DNA of 64,000 nt. Origin: Strix aluco. Taxonomy: Eukaryota > Chordata > Aves > Strigiformes > Strigidae. The stretch is taken from contig NC_133955.1 of assembly GCF_031877795.1 (NCBI RefSeq), positions 3,472,001-3,536,000 of the forward strand, in the 5' to 3' direction. Both the position numbers and the translations under genes were made by a program. Of the stretch, positions 36,001 through 52,800 are shown piece after piece. Numbering within the stretch: position 1 is the first letter of the stretch; each line of letters opens with the position of its first letter. The notes under the pieces were generated by a model. That model did not search any database. It was not told the DNA's origin and worked only from the letters and a program-made list of their open reading frames with translations.

Positions 36001-36750
36001 TCTGGAGGGGGTGTAGGGGCTTGGGCCATGGTGCTCCAATAAAACCAGCACTGAGCAGATACCAGGATCCTTATCCTGCATCGCTCAGCGTCACCTCCGA
36101 CAGCCGCCTCCTTCCCGCTCTCTTTGCATCCTGCGAAAGGCGAGCTGGTGCCTGGAGCCATTATCACTGCGGGCACTCGTTAGGAGTTTTAATCTGGTTT
36201 TAATTGTCCCTATATCACTGGGCAAACCACGCTGCGAGGGGTCAGCATGCTGCAGGGTCACCTTTCCGCAGCCTGTTTGCACCCCACTGTACTAATTGGT
36301 TTTTGCTGATAACAGCGGGCACCAGAGTGTCAAAACGTGCGTACACCCCACGCACGCACCTCCCCGGGGTGTACACACATATCAGCACCCTGTGGGGCCC
36401 CCTTCCCCATCCCAACTGGGGAGAGACACCCATAAATGGAGGCTGGGGGGGTCCCACTGCTGCTCGCAATGGCTTTGGATGCCGAAATGAAAAGTCACAA
36501 TGTTGCCCCCACGCAGGCAGTGCCTGGTTGTGGTGAAGGATTTGGGGTGCTGAAGGACGGAGCGTTTGGAGGGGGGATACAGATATCATGGTCAGCATGG
36601 TGTGAGCGTGCCCCCACCTTGCCACGTGACGCGTTGAATTTAGCTGATGTTTGCCGTGTCCTTCAGTGCCTGGGTGTCACTGCCTTGGCCGGGTGCCCAC
36701 CGGAGGGGATGGGGCAGCAGCGGTCCTGGTGGCTCTTGGTACCACAGGTG
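33094..36750. other. PROK1 3' region and intergenic DNA
   Basis: Probably includes the PROK1 3' UTR at its left end. AATAAA repeats in an A-rich stretch at 34234-34275 are the first plausible poly(A) signals. No other exon is supported. It holds an AT-rich block near 35.3-35.5 kb. Confidence 0.5.
35292..35535. repeat. AT-rich low-complexity block
   Basis: About 240 bases made almost only of A and T (TATATA, TTTATTATTTT and TTATATAT motifs), sharply different from the GC-rich surroundings. No element family is recognisable. Confidence 0.8.
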
Positions 36751-36764
36751 GGGTGCGCAGGGGC

Positions 36765-36772
36765 TATATAAA
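36765..36772 (+). promoter_or_regulatory. Pepsinogen TATA box (TATATAAA)
   Basis: TATATAAA ends 33 bases upstream of the pepsinogen ATG, so the 5' UTR must be very short if initiation is about 30 bases downstream. This is the usual layout for pepsinogen and chymosin genes. Confidence 0.8.
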
Positions 36773-36805
36773 CCTCCAGGTGTTTGCCCTGGTAGCCCCA
36801 GCACA

Positions 36806-40590
<3,785 letters not shown>

Positions 40591-40695
40591 ATCCATCACG
40601 ATGGCAGCGGTGCTGTGGTTTCATCACACAATCAGACCACAACCGTGTTTTTTGGTGTAGCAAGAGATCCCCAAGGAATCTCTCGCTTACACACA

Positions 40696-40701
40696 AATAA
40701 A
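40696..40701 (+). terminator. Pepsinogen poly(A) signal AATAAA
   Basis: AATAAA begins 106 bases after the pepsinogen stop codon and is followed by a GT-rich stretch (GTTGATGG, then TTTTTGTGTG), as expected of a cleavage region. Confidence 0.8.
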
Positions 40702-43700
40702 ATGTTGATGGTTCAGAGTCAGTGGCTGCATATTTTTGTGTGATAAAATGACAGGAATTAGGAAGGAGCTGTCATACACTTGATGTTTTGTGGTGTCTAA
40801 GCAGCATTTGGTCCCCATAGTCTTAACTATGGCCTTTGGGAGGTGTGGTCATAGCCTGCAGTGACTGAGGGGTGGGCCCCTAGGAAGTGAAGACTGGCTC
40901 TTTTATTGGGGCTGCATCAAGTGAATGAATATGGAAAACCCAAATTTCCATCCAGGGAGGATGATCTCACCATCCCAGACACAGCCTGTCTCAGAGCAGA
41001 TCCCTGCAGACCCACAGTCATGTCCCACCAGTTGCTGACCGGGTAGTTCCCCATCCCTGAGCTCAAGGTTTGTCCCTGAGTCCCCTACATAGTGTCTGAT
41101 AACACAAAGACATCTCAGGGCAGTGACTGCCCCAGGAGGTTGTGGCTTGGCTGGAGATTTCCCTTGGAGCACCCAAGAGAACAGGGCAGGAGATGTCTCT
41201 CACCCAGTGCGTGCTTTCCCATCATGAGGCTTTTACAGAAGCACATCCACAGCTGCGCATGTGTAGAGGTAATGTCTTATTTCAGCTTCCATAGTTTAGA
41301 ACAATACAGTTACACTTAGTTGTTTCCCCATAAAGAATCTCAATTAAGCACCCAATAACAACCAGTCTGTGCTATGAGGTGGTCACCAAGAGCCTGGAAA
41401 CACCAGCTAGTCCTCAGTTAAGGTCTTTACTACTGTGCAACCCCCACCCCACCCCCCAAAAAAAATCTAATCTATTTTATGATCATTTTCCCTCACAATA
41501 GTCAGGACATTCCTTCACTAATTTTGTTGCATTCCTTTAAAGTAGCAGTTCCCATTTTTGAAAAGGAAATTACCTCCATTCATATAAAGTCCTATTAAAA
41601 ATGGAGGCTGCCTCTTTTCTCCCGAGCAGCTGCAGTGAAAACGTTCAGCAGGCGGCCGGGAGAGAGATCCAAGAGTCCCTGCTGCTTCTTCATGTCTGCT
41701 GTGCTGAGGGATAAGGGGTTATTTGCATTATTCATTGATAAATGAGGCTCCATCACTGGTGGGGCCCAGAGTTTGCTTACCCGATGGGAACAGGGATGTG
41801 GAGGGGGAGATCCAGGTGACTGGGGTTGGGAATTAATTTTTGTCTCCTCTCACTGTGCACATGTTGCTCTCTCTTTGAGCCAGCTAGAAAGGCCTATATG
41901 ATGTGGGATAGTGGAAATGTGATTTATGTCCCTCCAGCTCCCTGAGCTCACACAGACCTGGGTCAGTCAGCCCCAGCCTAAGCACAAGAGGGACCCAAGC
42001 CCGGATTTTGGGCAGATGGGACTTTAACTTGGCTCCATCACAGAAATTTTCTCATTGTTATGAGCAACAAGAAATGAGCCCGATGCAGTGGGAACCACGG
42101 CTGAGAGGAGCAGCAACCCATGGACCAGCCCCTGCCAGGATGGACAAGACCCAGCAGGAGCACCCAGGGGCTGTAGCTGAGCTCTCCCTGAGTGGGATGG
42201 CAGAGGGAAGCTGTGTTCTTGTCCCAGACAGGGCCAACAGCCCAAATCCTGTGCCAGGAGGCAGCTCCTACACCCTCCTGGCACGGCTATTCTGCACCAG
42301 TGCCGAGAGTCCCTGGCAAACACCACCCTGCAGTGGGCTTCCTCCATGAGAGCATCCCCCATGGCCAAAGCATCCCTTCCCACATCTGCGTTCACACATG
42401 CAATAAAGAAATAAATGAGCTAAAAGCTTCCAAGCATGAATTAGAGAGGGGGAAGCACATCAGGACGGTCTACGTCGAGGGAAATGTCTATCCTGGAGTG
42501 CCATCTCGTGGCTGTGGTGCCAAAACTGTACTCCTGTGCATCGGGGAAGTCCAGAAATATCTGCGTGGTGGCCAAAGGATGCTCCAGGGCTTGCTTGGAA
42601 ATCTCAGCTCAAAGGAGGAGGGAGACGATTCTAGCTGATAAATATTTCACATGTGGCCAGAGGTTCTAACTTCCTCCAGGGATAAAAGGCAGCCAGAACA
42701 TCCTTCTGATAAAGCAAAGAGGTTCCTTGTCATCTTTTTAGCTTTTTCTGTGGCAGTACAAAATTTCAAGTGGGAATGCAGCCTGTGTGCTAGAGGGCAT
42801 GACAGATTGGCTCAGTAGGGCTTGACTGAAGAATAGTAGAGTTAATAAGAGCCTTTTATGGGTTTCATTGAGCTGTGAGCTCCGGGCCTGTATTTGGGAA
42901 GGTACTAAGCTGCAAATTGTGTGGGAAAATGGGTTTTTGGGCAGGTGTTCATCAAGCACCAGCTGAGTGTTGACACTGGGTACCCATAGCCTGGTTTTCC
43001 TCCTCTTCACTTTAGGATAAAGCAGGCTAAAGTGTCTGGAGAAGTTTAATGCCTCTGACCCCTTCCTCATAGCATAAATCAGAGATTCCCCTCAGACCTG
43101 GCCTCCCACAACACATGGTGTAAGCCAAAGTGCTGGGGAAATCCCTGCAGAGTTTGTCCTCAGCTCACAGATCTGGAGATCTATAATGTCCCGTGTCTCA
43201 ACCCCCACACATGATTCCCAACTGGGGACCAGATCCCGTGGAGCAGCACACAACCAACAACAAAAGGTTCAGTCCAAATAAACAATATTTTCTGCATGCC
43301 AGACTTTGAAGCATCTATTTTTTTATTTGAGAATAAAGTTTACAAGTTAATAAGAATCACGTTGTTCATCCTTCTTTCCATCTATCCATCTATCCATCCA
43401 TCCATCCATCCATCTATCCATCTATCCCTCCTTCCCTCCCTCCCTCCCTGCCTCCCTCCCTGCCTCCCTCCCTCCCTCCCAGCACCGTTTTGGTCCGTGT
43501 TTGCTAAGGGAGCAGGAGCAGTGAAGATGTGATCATAGCAAGAAGGCTGAATATTTCCCAACCGAAGCCTTTCCACCAGGGTTTCTCATGGTGACTTCTC
43601 AAGGAATAAACACCAAAAGTGCTTCAACTTTGACAGGCTGAGAGTGAAGTTTGAGGACGAGCACGCTAAAAAATGAAAGAATGTGAAAAGTTTAGGCTTT

Positions 43701-45284
43701 CTAGAGGAAAAAGAGAAAGAACCTGCTATGAAATAAAAATAGCTGCTGGAGAGAATTGAGGGATGAATGGAGAGGAGCTGGGGATGTCTCAGGGTGCTGC
43801 TCTCCAGCTGTGTCCAGCTGTGCTGTCCCCACAGATGATGAGAACTTGAACACGGTGGGAAGATTAAATGGCTCTCACAGCTCCTCCTCCTGTCCGGGAT
43901 GACAGGCTGGGGGATTTCAAGGGATGGGATGAGGAAGATGATGGTGGAGGGATGGGACAAAACCAGGGAGAGCAAGCAAAAAGGGGGATTTGTCCCAGAT
44001 GGAAAAATCCATCCCGAGGGAACTGTGCTGGTCATGTCCCAGATCCATCTCCCTGGGGTGTGAAAGACCTCACTGCAAAAAGACAGTCCATAAAAAGACC
44101 CCCAAACCAAAATAACAACTTCCCCAGACCAGGGTTGCAGAATTTTTGCCATGGGGAAAATCCAGACAAGCCCAAACTCACATTTTCCATCAGACTAGGA
44201 GTTTAAAAAAAAAATAAAATCCATCTTTCACTGCTCCTTCTGAATGAAATTGCAAACCAGCGATGCTGGCACGTTGCGTAATGATCGTGTCGAACCTTTA
44301 GGAGATGAGACATCAAGTATAACAGATGTGGGATATAAAAGCGGATGTGTAGACACTGCATGAGAAACTGTGATTTTAATGTAGGCAGAAACATCAAAAA
44401 AAGCCAAGTGAAACAGTGAAGTCGGAACAAAATGTTTTTGTGGGAAGAAAACCTGCTAGCATTAGAGAGAACGGCAAAATGATCAGTTGCTGGCTTCTCC
44501 CATCAGAAGTGCCAGTGGAAATTTGCATGTTTTAGAAAACCAGAAGTGCCTTTTTACAGTGCAAAGCCGAGCTGATGGGAAACATCAGCCCTTGTTACTC
44601 TGTGCCCCATTTGCAGTAACATACGGGACAATAAAAGCTACAAGGTCATGGTGGCTCATCCCCAAGGGCATTTGTACACCAGATAACCCCTGAGTTGAGC
44701 ATTTGTTGCTGGAGAAATCCCCTTCCCTCTCTCAGAGCACAGTTTTCCATCAGAAACCCCAGCAGGTGTTGAGCCATGGTGCCCTGGAGCTTTTTTGGAG
44801 ATTGTGTCACCGTGACCGGTCACCATCCCTCTCCTCCTAATCCCCTCACCTAGTGGCTTGGTCCCAACCATCACTGCCCACCCTGCTGTGCCAACCAAAT
44901 TATTTAGGCAGGTCAACCAGGGAGCTCATCCTGTTAGAAATATAACTTTTAAATTTTTTGCCAGCTTATTTTTCAGCCAGAGCAGTCCCAGATCCGGGAA
45001 TTGGTCAGGCCCCAGATCCTGAGTGGTGGGTGGGGAGGAACTATATAAATGGATTAAGAAAAGCAGGGAGCTGGACCCATCTTCATCCCTGGACAGCTGG
45101 GTACCACTGAGCAAGGCATTTCACATCATTTTGCCCTTTTTTCCCCTCCAGCAAATGGGGGAAATCTTTGTATATGGGGAATTCCACTCTGACGCCACGG
45201 AGAGAGAAGCTAAATGTCAAGCAGATGAGCATCAAATAATAAAAACCAGACTGATGGGCCAGGAAGAGAGATAAGAAAGATGGT
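40702..45284. other. Intergenic between pepsinogen and KCNA10
   Basis: The two genes converge here. No exon, RNA gene or known transposon is supported. The segment contains a compound tetranucleotide microsatellite at 43377-43480 and an A-rich run at 45334-45347. Confidence 0.6.
43377..43480. repeat. Compound microsatellite (CCAT)n / (CTAT) / (CCTC)n
   Basis: About 40 bases of CCAT and CTAT tetranucleotides run into about 55 bases of CCTC with occasional CCTG units. It is likely polymorphic. Confidence 0.95.
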
Positions 45285-45290
45285 ATTTAT
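45285..45290 (-). terminator. KCNA10: KCNA10 candidate poly(A) signal
   Basis: TTTATT on the plus strand reads AATAAA on the KCNA10 strand, 167 bases past its stop codon. It is the first canonical signal. Confidence 0.5.
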
Positions 45291-45456
45291 TTGAATAGCC
45301 ACAGGAAATCAGAGATTCAAAAATGTCTTGGAAAAAAAAAAAAAAAAGCAGCAGCACATTTGGTTTAAAAAAAAATAAATCACAGCGCGCAGATGTTTTA
45401 TACCTTATCCAGCCAATCCCACCTGACAGTGCCCAGTCCCATCATGGCCTTGACCA

Positions 45457-47007
45457 TCATTTTTTGGCCTTCTCTCGAGGGTAACCCCCATTGGTCTTAT
45501 TGAGCGACTCCATGCTGCCATTTCCCGTCACCACGCTGGTGAGGAGTCGTTCCACCTCCCCAGGCAGAATTTGCTTCTCTTCATTCTCTGTCTCCCTGTG
45601 GTAGAAATAGTTGAAGTTCGAGACGATGACGGGGACGGGCAGCGCAATGGTCAATACCCCTGCAATGGCGCACAGAGTCCCCACGATCTTCCCACCCAGG
45701 GTGGTGGGACACATGTCTCCATAGCCAACGGTCGTCATCGTGACCACAGCCCACCAGAAGCCATCGGGGATGCTGGAGAAATGGGATTGTGGCTCATCCA
45801 CTTCTGCAAAGTAGACGGCGCTGGAGAAGAGGATGACGCCGATGAAGAGGAAGAAGATGAGCAAGCCCAGCTCCCGCATGCTGGCCTTCAGGGTCTGCCC
45901 CAGGATCTGCAGCCCCTTGGAGTGCCGGGAAAGCTTGAAGATGCGGAAGACCCTGACCAGCCGGATGATCCGCAGGATGGCCAAAGACATGTTCTGCTGC
46001 CCGTTGAGTTCGCTCTGCTGGATCAGCTCAGTGGTGAGTGTCACGAAGTAGGGGATGATGGACACAATGTCGATAATGTTCATGATGTTCCTGAAGAACT
46101 CGGTCTTGCTGGGGCACACAATGAACCGGACAAATAGCTCGAAGGAGAACCAGATGATGCAGGCAGTCTCTATGACGAAGAAAGGGTCTGTGAAGGTACT
46201 GTGGGCCAGCAAGGTGTCTGTCAGATTCTTAGAAAGCTCCTGGGTGGACTGAAACTCCCTTTCCTCCCTGAACTCTGGCAAGGTCTCCATGCAGAAGATG
46301 ATGATGGAGATGACAATGACTAGGACAGAGACCAACGCTACACCCCTGGCTGCACTGGAGCTTTCAGGGTACTCGAAGAGCAGCCAGAATTGCCTGTGAA
46401 AGTCATTGGTTGGTAAGAGGGTCTCAGGGTCCTTGATGAACCCTTCATCCTCCCTGAACTGGTCCATGGCTTCATCACCCAGCTCGTAGAAGGTGATTTC
46501 ATCAGCAAAGACGTCGATGGGGACATTGGCTGGGCGCCGTATTTTCCCACCGGACTGGTAATAGTACAGGATCCCATCAAAACTGGGCCTGTTCCTATCA
46601 AAGAAATATTCATTCCTCATGGAGTCAAAGTACCGCATCCTCTTTTCCGGGTCTCCAAGCAAGGTCTCAGGGAACTGGTTGAGGGTCTTGAGCCGCGTCT
46701 CAAACCTCAGTCCAGCGATGTTGATGATGACTCGCTGGTCCCCCTCATCCATGCCCACCCTCTCCCCCACCAGGTGCTCACTGAACTCGGCAGAGAACCT
46801 GGAGAAAATGGTCTCATTGTTGGCATTCTCACTGTTGATAAGGATTCTCAAGTTGGAGAGGAGGTTGGCGCAGCTGGGATGGCCTTTCCGCGACTGGCCA
46901 GCCGGGCTGAGGTCATTTGAATAACAGGGATCCTCCACGATCTGATCAGCGTTGTCAAAACTGACTAGTGCCACCTCCATCTCCTTCCAACTGGACACGT
47001 CCATCAT
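45457..47007 (-). CDS. KCNA10: Voltage-gated potassium channel KCNA10 (Kv1.8), single exon
   Basis: Shaker-family alpha subunit; Kv1.8 carries potassium current in, among others, vestibular hair cells. The reading frame is unbroken for 516 residues (human 511). Order: divergent acidic N-terminus; T1 tetramerisation domain about 90-190 ([33 protein letters not shown]); S1 about 222-243; S2 276-298; S3 307-328; S4 voltage sensor 341-364 with basic residues every third position ([16 protein letters not shown]); S5 379-402; selectivity filter TVGYGD 426-431; S6 with the PVP hinge 457-459. The tail ends KAKK and lacks the ETDV-type PDZ ligand of other Kv1 channels, as in human KCNA10. Two adjacent ATGs begin the frame; the second aligns with the human start. 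A branch-point-like stretch and AG just before the ATG may mark a 5' UTR intron. KCNA10 is favoured over KCNA2 or KCNA3 by its N- and C-termini. Confidence 0.98.
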   Translation of the reverse strand: MMDVSSWKEMEVALVSFDNADQIVEDPCYSNDLSPAGQSRKGHPSCANLLSNLRILINSENANNETIFSRFSAEFSEHLVGERVGMDEGDQRVIINIAGLRFETRLKTLNQFPETLLGDPEKRMRYFDSMRNEYFFDRNRPSFDGILYYYQSGGKIRRPANVPIDVFADEITFYELGDEAMDQFREDEGFIKDPETLLPTNDFHRQFWLLFEYPESSSAARGVALVSVLVIVISIIIFCMETLPEFREEREFQSTQELSKNLTDTLLAHSTFTDPFFVIETACIIWFSFELFVRFIVCPSKTEFFRNIMNIIDIVSIIPYFVTLTTELIQQSELNGQQNMSLAILRIIRLVRVFRIFKLSRHSKGLQILGQTLKASMRELGLLIFFLFIGVILFSSAVYFAEVDEPQSHFSSIPDGFWWAVVTMTTVGYGDMCPTTLGGKIVGTLCAIAGVLTIALPVPVIVSNFNYFYHRETENEEKQILPGEVERLLTSVVTGNGSMESLNKTNGGYPREKAKK

Positions 47008-49833
47008 ACACTAATCAGATTAGCAGCATAAATCCCCGGTCGGATGCCGGCAGCTTGAGTCTTTCCCACGCTATGAGGATCTGCAAGTGAACGGACAGGG
47101 GGACAGAGCTGAATTGTGCATATGTATTGTTTGGCTCGACTGAAAAGAGTAGAACAAACCCGAGGTCAGAAAACCCTATATTTTTTTAATGGAAACATTC
47201 ATTTCATTGACTGGCAAAAGCCTCATATTTCCAGCAAGTTGTTCATCTCCAGATCCTGCAAGCCCTTTTGGCATGGCTTCATTATAATTGTTAAACTTCC
47301 CAACACCATTTACAGCACCCAAGGATAAAAGGTCAGGCAGTAGTAGAGGATGGGGGTGAACCCAGGTGTCCCACCCAGCCTTTCCCCAGTAATCCCATCC
47401 CTGCAGAACAAGGGGTCATTTCAGACATTTTCAGGTGCAGGTCCAGAGTTTGGAGCAGGGTTTGGAGGTATTAAACATGGGTGTCCTGTTTAGCAGCAGC
47501 GCTTTCTCCAGCTGGGAGAGGCATTGGGTCAAACCCCAGGAGGTCCTGGGCACATTGCAGCTGGGTCAACCGGAAAGCAATTCCCAGATTAGGGGCCACA
47601 CTGGGATTTGGGGAGTGCAGTCCATGAGGAAAGCAGGTCAAGAGGAGAAGGACATGTCCACCAGCCTTGGAGGCCCCTTTGCTCTGCATGAAGAGGGGTA
47701 CCCCTTGTCTTGATCTAGACTTTGGGGTGGGCAGTGGGTGAGGTGATGTCCTCCAGAGCTCTCCTAGGCCTCCTTCATGGTAGACCTGATATTCCCAGCC
47801 ACAGGAAGAAGATGAGGACTAAACAGTCAGGTCACTTGGAGAGCATCTTTTGGATAGATTTTTTCCTAGACTGGCTCTGTCAGGCACTCGGCAACGGACA
47901 CAATGTCCCCAAAATACTCCTGGGTGCACATCTCCCCGACACGCCGCTGCTGTTGTACTGAACTCGGAGGCAAAGTCAAAGAGGAGTCCAGGGACCAGTC
48001 CAAGTTATGGAGCTGGGAAATAACCAGTCCTGCCTCAGGGAGAAGCATGAACAGAATTTAGAGGTTAATGGGAAATTGTTCTAGGTAGATTTGCCCAAAA
48101 ATGCAATTTCCAAGTAAATTCAACCCCCTGATTTATTTTCCCTTCAGCTCGTTCCCCCACAAATATGTTTTCCAGACATAAGAAACCACAGAGGGACACA
48201 CAGAGCTGCTCCACGTGACCACTAATCACCAAGGGCACGCTGGCTTTCTTACCCAGCAAAGTTCAGAGAGAGGGAGCGAAAAAACGCAAATGCCCTCGAC
48301 TGCCAAGAATAGCAAAGCAATTTAGGCCACGTCTGCACAGAGCAGCAGCGGCACTGGGGCTGGTCCTGCGATGAGGACGCTCTCCACCACAGGCTTTGTT
48401 TCCTGCAACCAGGTGCTGCAAAGGGACCATCCTGTCCATGGGGACCAAGCTGCACCTCAACCCCCCTATTTAACTGAAGTCATTTGGGGCTCTGAAGTTT
48501 TTCCGTCCCCTTTCCCCAGAAGCGGACTCATCCGTCCGTGCTGATGCACTGCTGGTGAAGTTGGGTTGGACAAGCTAGAAACCCAAACTTGTTGCAGAAG
48601 TAGACGTTAACATCACAGCTTGCTACAAATCCTCCCTCTTTGCTCTCAGCATTACAACCCTGAAAGAAAACTTCATAGAGGAGCCAACATCCATATCCCA
48701 GACGAGGGCTCAACCTTGCTCTTTCCTCAGCAGAGTCATGAGATTTGGGATTTGTGGACAAATCCCAGAATTTATCATAAGCTACTTAAAGATCATGTTT
48801 CTTTGCTTAAAAAAAAAGCCATGGAGCATGGTTGTTCTTAGGCGTCCATCTCTATAAAGCTGCTTCTGGCTGGTTTCATGCCGATTTTCCCACCTGGGGA
48901 CATTTAGAGAGGAATATTCGGCGCAATGGGGCAGAAGTGATGCCTGGAGGAAGCAACAGCAGCACGATTTCGCACCCAAAGCAACCTGCTGCAAAGCTGA
49001 AAAGCCCCAGTGACTCTAAACCCAAGTCCTCAGCCCCAGTGACGGACACGTGTCCTGCTCAGGCATGTCCGAGGCACAGCGGCTCTCCGCGGGGATGGAT
49101 TCAGCTCAGGCTGGACGTTTCGGTGGCTTTGTTGTAAAGCTGTTGTGGGCAGGGTGAGATGTAGCATTGGAGCAATGGGGGGTGCAGAAAGTGCAACACA
49201 ACCTCTGTGGGGAGACAACAACTGAGAGCTGCAGATAATCCACGCTTCAGTGCCCATGTAGCATCAGGACGGAGGCAAAGGGCTACTGCGATAAGCCCAG
49301 CCTAAACAAAGCTGGTTTGAATCTTTTGGAGGAAAAACAAGCACTAAAGAAAAAAGGAAAAGCAGCACATATCTTTCCCCTCTTGTGTATTCTTATTTTT
49401 TTCTTAATATAACTGCCAAAGATGAATTTTAAATCAGAAAAAAAAAAAAAGAAAATCAGTTTGAATCAGGAGAGTGGGAGCGTTGTGCTCAGCTGGATGG
49501 GTGAGCTGAACCACTCCACCACACCTCCGTCCCGGTGGGAGAGCCCAGAGGGGACCACGTGCCCAGGAGCTTCTCTTGACCATGGAGCAAAGTTAAAGCA
49601 GCTAAAGCTGACTGTGAAATTACATCCTAAGTCAGCGCCGTGAGATGATCTTGGTATTTTAAGTATTAAGCGTGCTTAACTCTTAATACTGCACACTGGC
49701 ACTGCAGCCAAGAAAATTCCCCAGTCCTTGCTTGGTAGGAGAGCTTCAACCCAAGACCTTCTGTCACAGAAGAAATCACGGTATCTTGAAATCTGGCTTT
49801 GCTCCACAGTCTCCACACACATTGAACTGAGCA

Positions 49834-49851
49834 CCCCCCCCCCCCCCCCCC
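49834..49851. repeat. Homopolymer run of 18 C
   Basis: An uninterrupted C run. It is probably unstable and prone to assembly or read error. Confidence 0.95.
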
Positions 49852-52800
49852 AGCATCATCCCTCATGGGGAAACTGAGGCACAGAGCTATGAAGGGACAA
49901 TTTGCATGTCATGGTCACGGTTGAGAGTGGACAGTTGTGCTCATCCTCCCCACTGGGACATGGAAAGGTGCATTTTAGCTCCGCTTCAAGCCCTTGGGGC
50001 AGATGCCCAAGGGACGCAGGACTCTGACTTCCCTTTTCTTGCCTTCAGAGCCCCAAAATGTGCTGATGTCTGCGTCTCCCTGTCACCGGAGGTAGGTGCC
50101 CCACCTGTCCCCACGCCCCCAGACCACCCCATCTGTCTCATTTTGAAGTTAAACTAAAATGAATGGCACTGCCCGAAGCCACAAAACATCCTCCCACAGC
50201 TTTGCAACTCACGCTCCCGGCTCCAGTGGAGGCTTGAACTAGAAAGTTGCCTCATTTTTTCCTCCTAAATCACCTAACATCTGCTTCTCAGAATCTGATT
50301 AACTAATAACCTTCAGCTGAAATCCCTGGCTGGGGAAAATAATAAAAAAAAAAAACAACCGAGGGAGAGAGACAGCGAAAGAGAAAGGTCATTTTGAGGG
50401 AGTTTGTGTTTTGCCCATCGCATCCCAGTAAACCAGGGCCGTGGTTTCCACCAGCCCCTCTGCAACCATCGAAACTTCCCTGTCTGCAATTCCCTTCTGC
50501 TTTCCACCCATCATTCTTCCATCCCCAGCGACCCCTTGCACTCCTGGGTCAAACAACGGCCGTTTCTGAGGTTTTTTCCAGAAGATCAGAGATGCTGAGC
50601 CTCTCTCCCCCTCCATCCCCTCCCCATCACCCATGTACTGGGATGAGAAAGGAGGCGATTCCTCCCGTAGCCCCCCCCACGCCATCACCTACAGGGACTT
50701 ACCCGCACAGGGCATGGAAGTGCCAACGCTCTCTGCATCTGGGAAGAGAGTTATTAAACACACATAGGGATGTGTAGGGAAAGCGGAGATAAAAAAAAAA
50801 GTCCAGCCATACCCTTGAAAGGTCCCTTTGGGATAACGCAGGCAATGTCATTTAAAAGGCTCTTCTCTATTTGATTCACTGTATAATTGGCAGCCCAGCA
50901 CGCCGGGGACAGGCTTTGACAGGCACAGCGGCAGGATCCAGTGCGGTTCGGAGCCTCGGCACTGCCATTGCCCTGGGGGCCCTAAAAAGAGTCGGGGGTC
51001 CATTGGGAAAGGGGGCTGGTGAGGCGCAGAGAACACCCTGTCCCCATTCCCCGCTCGCCTGGGAAAAGGGGACCTGGCCACCCCCTTCCCGCTGGTCGGC
51101 GGGCGAGACGGGGGGGACGTGTCCTTCTGGCGGATGCCACCTTTAATCCCCAATAATGCTCTGGATGGTGCAGCGGGGACAAGTCTTGTCTGTGACGTGG
51201 CGAGGTCTGAGCTGGTCCCCAGGAGGGAGGCGGAGAGGGCGGACAGGGACCCGCACGCCAGTGGCACCGGGAGAGAGATTTACAGCAGGCGATAGGGCTC
51301 TTTTTATTATTAATATGTAATAAAGATATTAAAAAGAGGAGGGGAAGGGAAAGCCCAAGGGTTGGAGCATCCCCCATTGCCCACCTACCTCTTGCCTGTG
51401 GCTGTGGGTACAGCGGGCTCCTTTCCAGGAGGGGATGGCCACGGTGCCACCGCCACGTGGGACATCTCCGTGTCCCCCCCCGGGGTGGCTGGGACCAGAG
51501 GCAGCAGCAGGTACAGCCCGCATAGCCCCGCGGAGGGCATCGGTGGGGGGCGAGGGAGAGAGGGGATGTGCCCCTTCCTCACGCCTGGCTGCCGGCTGGC
51601 CTCTGGCTCGGACCCCAGCACGGCTGGGCTTATAACCTCTGGTAATAAATAAATAAAAGCCCTGGGTGGGACTGGGCAGGTTGGCACGATTCACTGAAAT
51701 GACTGGGATTTTTTTTTTTTTTTTTCTCTTTCCCTGTTTTTCTTTTCTTCTTTTCTGGAGCTTGCTATGCTCACAGGCATCCTCACTTTGGGTGCTCCAG
51801 GGTGGTTCCATCCCTCCTGGGTGGCCTCCCACAGGGCTGGGTCCCACCTTTACCTTCACCCAAGTGACCTTCCCACACTCCTTTTCCTCTTCTTCCATCT
51901 CCACTCAGGCGTCCACATTTGGGGAAAGCAGAGGAGGGGGTGACACATTTCTGCCCACGTGCTTCAGCCTGAATTTCCTCCACAGTGACACTCCTTTGCT
52001 CTTGAGGGATCTGGTCACCTCAATTTCCTTCCCTCCAGCATCCTTTTCTGTCCTCTGAGCTATTTCTCCCCCCATGACGTTAATGAGCACATTAAACCAC
52101 CCCATCCCAGAGGAGAGTCCAGGACCTGCCAGCTTGGAGCATCTTATCTCTGGCCATCTGCGATGGAAACGGGACACAACATTATCCAGAGCTTTGACCA
52201 GGCCCTTCAGGGTTGGGTTATTTTATATACCCCCTTCTGCACCCCTATGGACTACAGTGCTTATGTTTGCCCACCCCTGGTGAGGTAGCTGGAGATCTAC
52301 TAACAAAAAGGTGTTAAATCAATATTCCTGGCACCTAAATTCAGCCTCAGCCTGTGCCCATCTCCCCTCCAAATCCAGCTTTGGGATGGTTTGGACCACG
52401 GGGTGATGGCGTTTGTTGGCAAAACTTGACCTCTTTTGGGGCTTTTTTCCCCAAAAATCTCTCTGGCATTAACCAGGGTCACATCCTGCACCCGGGCAAA
52501 GAACATCTGTGACCAAGGGAAATATGGAGTGTGAAAACCTTCCAGAGGAGCCAATGATTTGGCTCGTGCTGGGGGTGAGAAGTCAGCTCGAGCAAAAATC
52601 TGTGGTTATTAGGAATATCCCTGAAGTCAAAGCAGGGCTATGGTCCAGGGGAGACGGGCACGGGGGGAGATGCCCAGAATAACATCATTGCCTCCAAGAA
52701 ACAGGACAGTTACCCAACTCACTCATCTCTGGAGATTTCGGCTACACCCTGGACACCCTCAGGAAAGTTCTGCCTTTGCATTCAACCAAGGTGACTTCAA

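Noticed and set aside
43377-43480. Regular repeat considered as a CRISPR-like array
   Set aside because: It is a tetranucleotide microsatellite with no spacers, in a vertebrate genome.
45571-46137. 188-codon plus-strand frame
   Set aside because: Antisense shadow of KCNA10, rich in Asp/Glu/Gly from the complementary codons.
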